This document shows positions 59,625 through 64,000 of a stretch of DNA of 64,000 nucleotides, piece after piece. Source of the DNA: CAVVFX01 sp963777595 (GTDB lineage Bacteria > Acidobacteriota > Terriglobia > Bryobacterales > Bryobacteraceae); assembly GCA_963777595.1 (NCBI GenBank), contig CAVZRE010000003.1, positions 4,294 to 68,293 on the forward strand, written 5' to 3'. A program made the position numbers and the translations under genes. The notes under the pieces were generated by a model, which did not search any database, was not told where the DNA came from, and saw only the letters and a program-made list of their open reading frames with translations. Every line of letters starts with the position of its first letter. Position 1 is the stretch's first letter.

Positions 59625-61490
59625 CTAGTTCCCGCGACGAACGCCTGCGCTGGCTCGCAGACGGTCGAGGATGGTTTCTATTGCCGGATCCGGGTGCAGC
59701 AACTCCGCGCCCTGGAGATAGGAAAGAGCCTCTTTTGTGCGTCCCAGGTTGGCGAGCAGGACACCAAACGCGTCTTCGGCTTCAGGGTAGTCGGGCTGTA
59801 AACGCAAGGCTTTTTCGAAATGTGCGATAGCTTCTGCCCGGCGCCCAGGAATATTGCCAAGCGCGACGGCGAGGTTGTACTGGATAGCGGCGGCATCCGG
59901 CCTCTCTCGCGCGGCAGTTTCAAAATAACCTACGGATTCGGAGTAATGTCCCATCTTCGAGAGGCAAGCGCCAATGTTGTCCAAGGGTTGGAATGCCCTC
60001 GGTTTCACGCGGAGACTGGCCTCAAAATGGCGGATGGCGTCGGTGCAGAGGCCGGCCTCGAGCAAGCAGATGCCGAGATTATTATTGGCCTCGGCGTAGC
60101 GCGGTTCGAGGCGGACGGCCGTCTGCAGATGCTCCACCGCATCGCCGCGTCTCCCAGGAACATTCATCAGATAGCTTCCCAGCGTTCCCTGAGCCAGCCA
60201 GTTGTTTTCGGTGACGTCGATGGCGTGTTGGAAAAGCGTCTCGGTATCCCGCCAGTGCGCGACTTCCTTCCACGCTAACACCGGGTACACTGCGCAGGCT
60301 GCGATGGCCGCGATTGCAAAGGCGAACTGGGTGCGGGGCAACTTTCGCGCCAGGTCAACCGCGCCCCATCCGACGAGTATCGACAGGCCCACCATCGGAA
60401 TGTAGGAATAACGATCCGCGTGCGACTGCAGACCGGCTTGCACCAGTCCGATGACCGGAACCAGGGTACCAAGATACCAAAACCAGCCGACGGCAAGATA
60501 TGGACGGATTCGCCACGCGGCGAAAGCCAGTGCCGATACGCTCACGATGAACGTTAAGGCGAGAAACGCCTGCCACACCGCAATCGGATGCGCGGGGTAG
60601 AAAACCGCCAGGTGCGCAGGCCAAAACATTTCGGCGATATAAGTGATGTAGGAAATCAGCGAGTTCTCAATCCGCGCATTGAGCGGTTGTGACGCAACGG
60701 CGCCGAGCGACACTTGAATTCGATAAGTCACCACGGCTATGACAGCGGAAAGGGCGGCCAGCGGAAGTTTCTCCAACAGGAGTTGCATCGCTGGTCTGCG
60801 CCGGAGCGGCCAGATGTCGAACAGCAAAAGCACGAAAGGAAAAGTGACGAGCATCGGCTTGGACATCAAGCCAAGACCAAATAAAGCAAAGACGACAAAA
60901 TAGCGCCCGATTCGAGGCCGTTCTTTGTACCAAACGTAAGCGTATAGCGCGAGAAAGAAAAAACACGCGCTGAGCACGTCCTTACGTTCTGCAATCCATA
61001 CAACCGAGCCCACGTGCAACGGATGGAGCGCGAACACAAAGGCGACAAACCCGCTTCTCCCGAGCGCTCCGGTAGCACGGTGCAGAGAAGCGAACAGCAA
61101 CAACGCCGCCAGCATGTGAAGCAGAACGTTGACCACGTGGTGCATCCCGCTGCTGACTCCGAAGAGTTCGCAAACCAGCATATGGGAAAGCAGGGTGACC
61201 GGCGTCCAGCATCCGAGCACCACCGACGTAAAGGCCCATCGCAAGCCGGAAAAAGTCAGGCCGTTGCGCACCGCGGCATTTTCAACCACATATCCGGGAT
61301 CGTCGTAGTTAATGAAATCGAAATGGACGACCTGCGCGTAAATTGCCAGGATCGCCAGAATCAATCCGAGACAAATTGCCAGGGCAGTGAGCCTGCTTCG
61401 CGCAGACGACCGTGGCCGCGTGGTATTTCGGGGTGCGGACAGAACCGGGTAGGATCGATCGCAGCATTGAGACAAATCCCTTAGGCGCAT
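59625..61490 (-). CDS. TMTC-like membrane glycosyltransferase with TPR tail, copy 2
   Basis: The 621-residue paralogue has a basic cytosolic N terminus, the acidic loop motif YDDPGYV, HPLHVGSVVWIAERKDVLSA and the same multi-helix core (LMSKPMLVTFPFVLLLFDIWPLRR). TPRs follow from about residue 430 (AVEHLQTAVRLEPRYAEANNNLGICLLE, AIRHFEASLRVKPRAFQPLDNIG, AIAHFEKALRLQPDYPEAEDAFGVLL). The substitution of ES by GS in the HPLHV motif distinguishes it from copies 1 and 3. The gap to copy 1 is 163 bp. The substrate is unknown; O-glycosylation of exported proteins is inferred from family. Confidence 0.84.
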   Translation of the reverse strand: MRLRDLSQCCDRSYPVLSAPRNTTRPRSSARSRLTALAICLGLILAILAIYAQVVHFDFINYDDPGYVVENAAVRNGLTFSGLRWAFTSVVLGCWTPVTLLSHMLVCELFGVSSGMHHVVNVLLHMLAALLLFASLHRATGALGRSGFVAFVFALHPLHVGSVVWIAERKDVLSACFFFLALYAYVWYKERPRIGRYFVVFALFGLGLMSKPMLVTFPFVLLLFDIWPLRRRPAMQLLLEKLPLAALSAVIAVVTYRIQVSLGAVASQPLNARIENSLISYITYIAEMFWPAHLAVFYPAHPIAVWQAFLALTFIVSVSALAFAAWRIRPYLAVGWFWYLGTLVPVIGLVQAGLQSHADRYSYIPMVGLSILVGWGAVDLARKLPRTQFAFAIAAIAACAVYPVLAWKEVAHWRDTETLFQHAIDVTENNWLAQGTLGSYLMNVPGRRGDAVEHLQTAVRLEPRYAEANNNLGICLLEAGLCTDAIRHFEASLRVKPRAFQPLDNIGACLSKMGHYSESVGYFETAARERPDAAAIQYNLAVALGNIPGRRAEAIAHFEKALRLQPDYPEAEDAFGVLLANLGRTKEALSYLQGAELLHPDPAIETILDRLRASAGVRRGN

Positions 61491-61703
61491 CTTGTCTAGA
61501 CAATGTTACTTGAAAAAACGATGTTTTGGAATAATATTTATTTGACGGCAGCGACATTTCCCGTAAACCCTATTTTCTTTTAGGGAATTCCCATGCACAC
61601 CGATTATTACAGCCCAAGAAATTCTACATTTGTCCCACTATTGATAATGAATAGGAAAAATTTTGCGAGCTCGCAAAGCGAATCGCGAAATGGCGTCAAT
61701 CGT

Positions 61704-63455
61704 TTATATCTTCCGTCCGAGCTTGGTTAAAAGAAGTCGCAGTTTCTCTTGCGCATCTGGATACTCAGGCTGGAGGCGGAGCGTAGCCTGGTATTGCGTC
61801 ACCGCTTCTGCTTCACGGCCCGGAATGCTGGAAAGAGTCTCGGCGAGATGGAAATGAGCGTCCGCCAGGTCCGGATTCACACGCAGTGCTTCCTCAAAAT
61901 GAGGAATCGCTTCGGTATAGCGTCCGGTGATCGCAAGGCAAAATCCAAGGCCGTCGCTGGCTCCGTAGAGCCCCGCCATCTCACGCAGAGCGGCCTCGAA
62001 ATGAGGGATCGCGGCCGCGCAGAGTTGGCTTTGAACCAGACATACGCCCAGATTTTGGTGAGCGATCGCATTATCCGGTTTAATGCGGAGGGCCGCTTCC
62101 AAATGTTCGACTGCATCGGAGCGGCGCCCGGGCAGAGTCATCAGGTAGGCAGCCAAATTAGTATGGGCGATATCGTTATCCGGGGTCACGTCAAGCGCCC
62201 GCTGGTAGAGTGTTTCGGGGTTCCGCCAGGATTCCGCTTGCTTCCAACTGAGCGCCATGCAAATGACACAAACTGCAACTGCGACTGCTGTGATCGCAAT
62301 CCTGGTGCGGGGGAAACGCGCGGCGATCTCCTGGAAGCCCCACCCGAGCATGATGAGCACGCCGATCATCGGAATGTAGGTGTAGCGGTCGGCGTGAGAT
62401 TGTTCGCCAACCTGCACCAGGCCGATGACCGGAATAAGAGTTCCCAGATACCAGAACCAACCCGTAGCAAGGTACGGACGGGTGTTCCGGGACGAGACCA
62501 CCACGGCCGTTAGCCCGCCGAGGAAAACAAAAGCGCCCGCAATCTGTAAGGCGTGGACGTAGCGCGGGTAAGGATAAAATGCCGCGAGATGAGCAGGCCA
62601 AAAAGTCTGCCTGAGATAAGTGATATACGAGAGCAAAGCTTTGGCGACGCGGCCCTGAATCTTAATCTGAACGATTCCGGCAACTGCACCGGTGACCAAC
62701 TGGACCCGATAAGCCACGGCGGAGGCAACGGCGGACAGAACAAAGAGCGGCAGTTTCTCCCACAGGATGCCTGTCTTGTGCATGCGCCGCAACGGCCAGA
62801 GATCGAGCAATAAAAGCATGAACGGCAGAGTGACGAGCATGGGCTTCGACATGAGGCCGAGACAGAACGGCACAACCACTCCCACGTAACGGCCCAGACC
62901 GGGCTGTTCGGTGTAACGCACGTAAGCGTAAAGCGCCAGGAAGAGAAAGCATGCGCTGAGAACATCCTTGCGCTCCGAAATCCAGGCCACGGATTCAACG
63001 TGCAGAGGATGCAGGGCGAAGACGAAGGCCACAAAAGCACTCGGCGCGGGTTCCGCAGTGGCGCGCCGCAAAACAAGGAACAACAAAATTGAGGCCAGCG
63101 CATGCAGCAATACGTTCACCAGATGATGCGCGCCGCTATTCAAACCGAAGAGTTGGACGTCCAGCATGTGGGAGATCAGTGTCAACGGGAGCCAGTTACT
63201 GGCGGCAACGCCGGTGAGCGCCCAGCGAATTCCGGGGAGGGTCAGGCCTCCCAAAGTGTGGGGATTCTTAACGATATAGAGATCATCGTCAGAACTGATG
63301 AATTCGAATTGGGAGGTTTGGAGGTAGACGGCGAAAATGGCAAGGAATAGCGCGAAACAAATGGCGCGGGTGGAAAGCCATGGGCGCCGGGAGATTAGCG
63401 TGCGCCAGTTGGATCGTGGTGGGCTTTCAGCCGGGCAAAGCGGGTCGTCGGACAT
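61704..63455 (-). CDS. TMTC-like membrane glycosyltransferase with TPR tail, copy 3
   Basis: The 583-residue paralogue carries SDDDLYI in the first loop, HPLHVESVAWISERKDVLSA, GLMSKPMLVTLPFMLLLLDLWPLRR and about 11 membrane helices. The TPRs include AVEHLEAALRIKPDNAIAHQNLGVCLVQ, AIPHFEEALRVNPDLADAHFHLAETLSS and AVTQYQATLRLQPEYPDAQEKLRLLL. The first gene of the tandem set in transcription order, it is separated from copy 2 by 213 bp. The TPRs probably lie outside the cytoplasm and present protein substrates. Confidence 0.84.
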   Translation of the reverse strand: MSDDPLCPAESPPRSNWRTLISRRPWLSTRAICFALFLAIFAVYLQTSQFEFISSDDDLYIVKNPHTLGGLTLPGIRWALTGVAASNWLPLTLISHMLDVQLFGLNSGAHHLVNVLLHALASILLFLVLRRATAEPAPSAFVAFVFALHPLHVESVAWISERKDVLSACFLFLALYAYVRYTEQPGLGRYVGVVVPFCLGLMSKPMLVTLPFMLLLLDLWPLRRMHKTGILWEKLPLFVLSAVASAVAYRVQLVTGAVAGIVQIKIQGRVAKALLSYITYLRQTFWPAHLAAFYPYPRYVHALQIAGAFVFLGGLTAVVVSSRNTRPYLATGWFWYLGTLIPVIGLVQVGEQSHADRYTYIPMIGVLIMLGWGFQEIAARFPRTRIAITAVAVAVCVICMALSWKQAESWRNPETLYQRALDVTPDNDIAHTNLAAYLMTLPGRRSDAVEHLEAALRIKPDNAIAHQNLGVCLVQSQLCAAAIPHFEAALREMAGLYGASDGLGFCLAITGRYTEAIPHFEEALRVNPDLADAHFHLAETLSSIPGREAEAVTQYQATLRLQPEYPDAQEKLRLLLTKLGRKI

Positions 63456-63727
63456 TCTTCATTACTTTACTACGCGGATTCAAGAGGGAATTTGTGGAGA
63501 ATCTCGTGAAAGGCATGGCCGGGCGTTGAAGCCGCTCTCGCAAAACCGAATGGCGGCGCGCGCATTTCCGAATTCGGAAACCGCGCCATCCAAAAACACG
63601 TCTAATGCCGAGGCACCGGGTACAAATTCCTCGCGACTTACAGCGTGTCCTGTCGACGGTTTTCGCATCTCGGTCGAAAACCGCGGCCCACTGCTTCCAA
63701 ACCCTTGATCCAGACTTCGATCCGTAA

Positions 63728-64000
63728 TCAATCGTGTCCGGTGTTTGCCTTCTCTTTATGCACGTAATCCCATTCCATAGCGGAATGCTCGACTACCGGA
63801 GCCACGTCGCGTTCCAACAAAAATCCTGCCTTCACTAATTCCAGAGTAGATTCCCTCACGCGGCCCAGATAGGCGTCGCGAGAGGCATAGCGCTCCGCAA
63901 TTGAGGCCCGGGTATCCCGCGTAGACGACCGCTGCGCCCGATCGATCGGAAAAGGCACCCAGGAGCCTTGCATGCTAAAAAGCTGATCCGGAGCTCCAAT
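63728..64000 (-). CDS. C-terminal part of an alpha/beta hydrolase domain protein (5' end outside window)
   Basis: The frame runs off the right edge. The visible 90 residues read IGAPDQLFSMQGSWVPFPIDRAQR, then DTRASIAERYASRDAYLGRVRE and AGFLLERDVAPVVEHSAMEW. This matches my memory of the C terminus of the large secreted alpha/beta-hydrolase-domain proteins common in Acidobacteria (GAPxxLxSMxGSxxPF...R...GDxRxSIxERYxSRDxYL). The catalytic part is outside the window. A methionine inside this frame at 63973 is not the start. Confidence 0.65.
   Translation of the reverse strand: MGAPDQLFSMQGSWVPFPIDRAQRSSTRDTRASIAERYASRDAYLGRVRESTLELVKAGFLLERDVAPVVEHSAMEWDYVHKEKANTGHD

Overview
The window looks like a GC-rich chromosome segment from an Acidobacteriota bacterium, most probably near Bryobacterales / Candidatus Solibacter. 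This is inferred from gene content: paired DUF1501 and DUF1549/DUF1553 cytochrome proteins, very large Oar-like TonB receptors, a GWxTD protein, a PEP-CTERM protein, a Memo-family protein and membrane glycosyltransferases with TPR tails. Lipid A/Kdo genes and TonB receptors show a Gram-negative envelope. I found no tRNA, rRNA, CRISPR array, phage or insertion sequence.

Layout. 0-7 kb: end of an unknown gene, a nucleotide-sugar dehydrogenase, a DinB-fold protein, a DUF1553-DUF1501 pair and a small CxxC protein. 7-11 kb: uvrA, a rhomboid protease and a membrane protein. 11-20.6 kb: a probable four-gene operon on the minus strand (sulfatase, haem c DUF1549/LamG/DUF1553 protein, DUF1501 protein, two-haem PQQ dehydrogenase), with a divergent esterase. 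20.5-23.5 kb: a CpaE-like ATPase, a Gfo/Idh/MocA oxidoreductase and a small membrane protein. 23.6-27 kb: a secreted protein, an OmpR-type regulator, a sensor kinase and a secreted low-complexity protein in one probable operon. 27-33.4 kb: a sugar isomerase-like protein, a hybrid kinase, a Memo protein, an Asp/Glu racemase, an unknown protein and a 3-hydroxyisobutyrate dehydrogenase-like enzyme. 33.6-47.8 kb: two TonB receptors, a stand-alone Tudor-like protein, a cold-shock protein, and a TonB receptor-GWxTD-PD40/amidohydrolase operon. 48-50.5 kb: a WaaA-LpxK fusion. 50.5-56.5 kb: a secreted protein, a sirtuin, argG, argF-argH-argR behind tandem ARG boxes, and an A-type Fe-S carrier. 56.7-64 kb: a PEP-CTERM protein, three tandem TMTC-like glycosyltransferase paralogues and the end of an alpha/beta hydrolase.

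At least nine otherwise well-conserved genes are interrupted by single-base indels. Nearly all those I resolved are +1 insertions, and they also hit argG next to intact argF, argH and argR. I read these as sequence-consensus errors and annotate the affected genes as whole CDSs with the break points given.

The most interesting items are the sulfatase/cytochrome/DUF1501/PQQ operon, the WaaA-LpxK fusion, the self-contained arginine regulon, the two-component cassette flanked by secreted proteins, and a hairpin element shared by both TonB loci.
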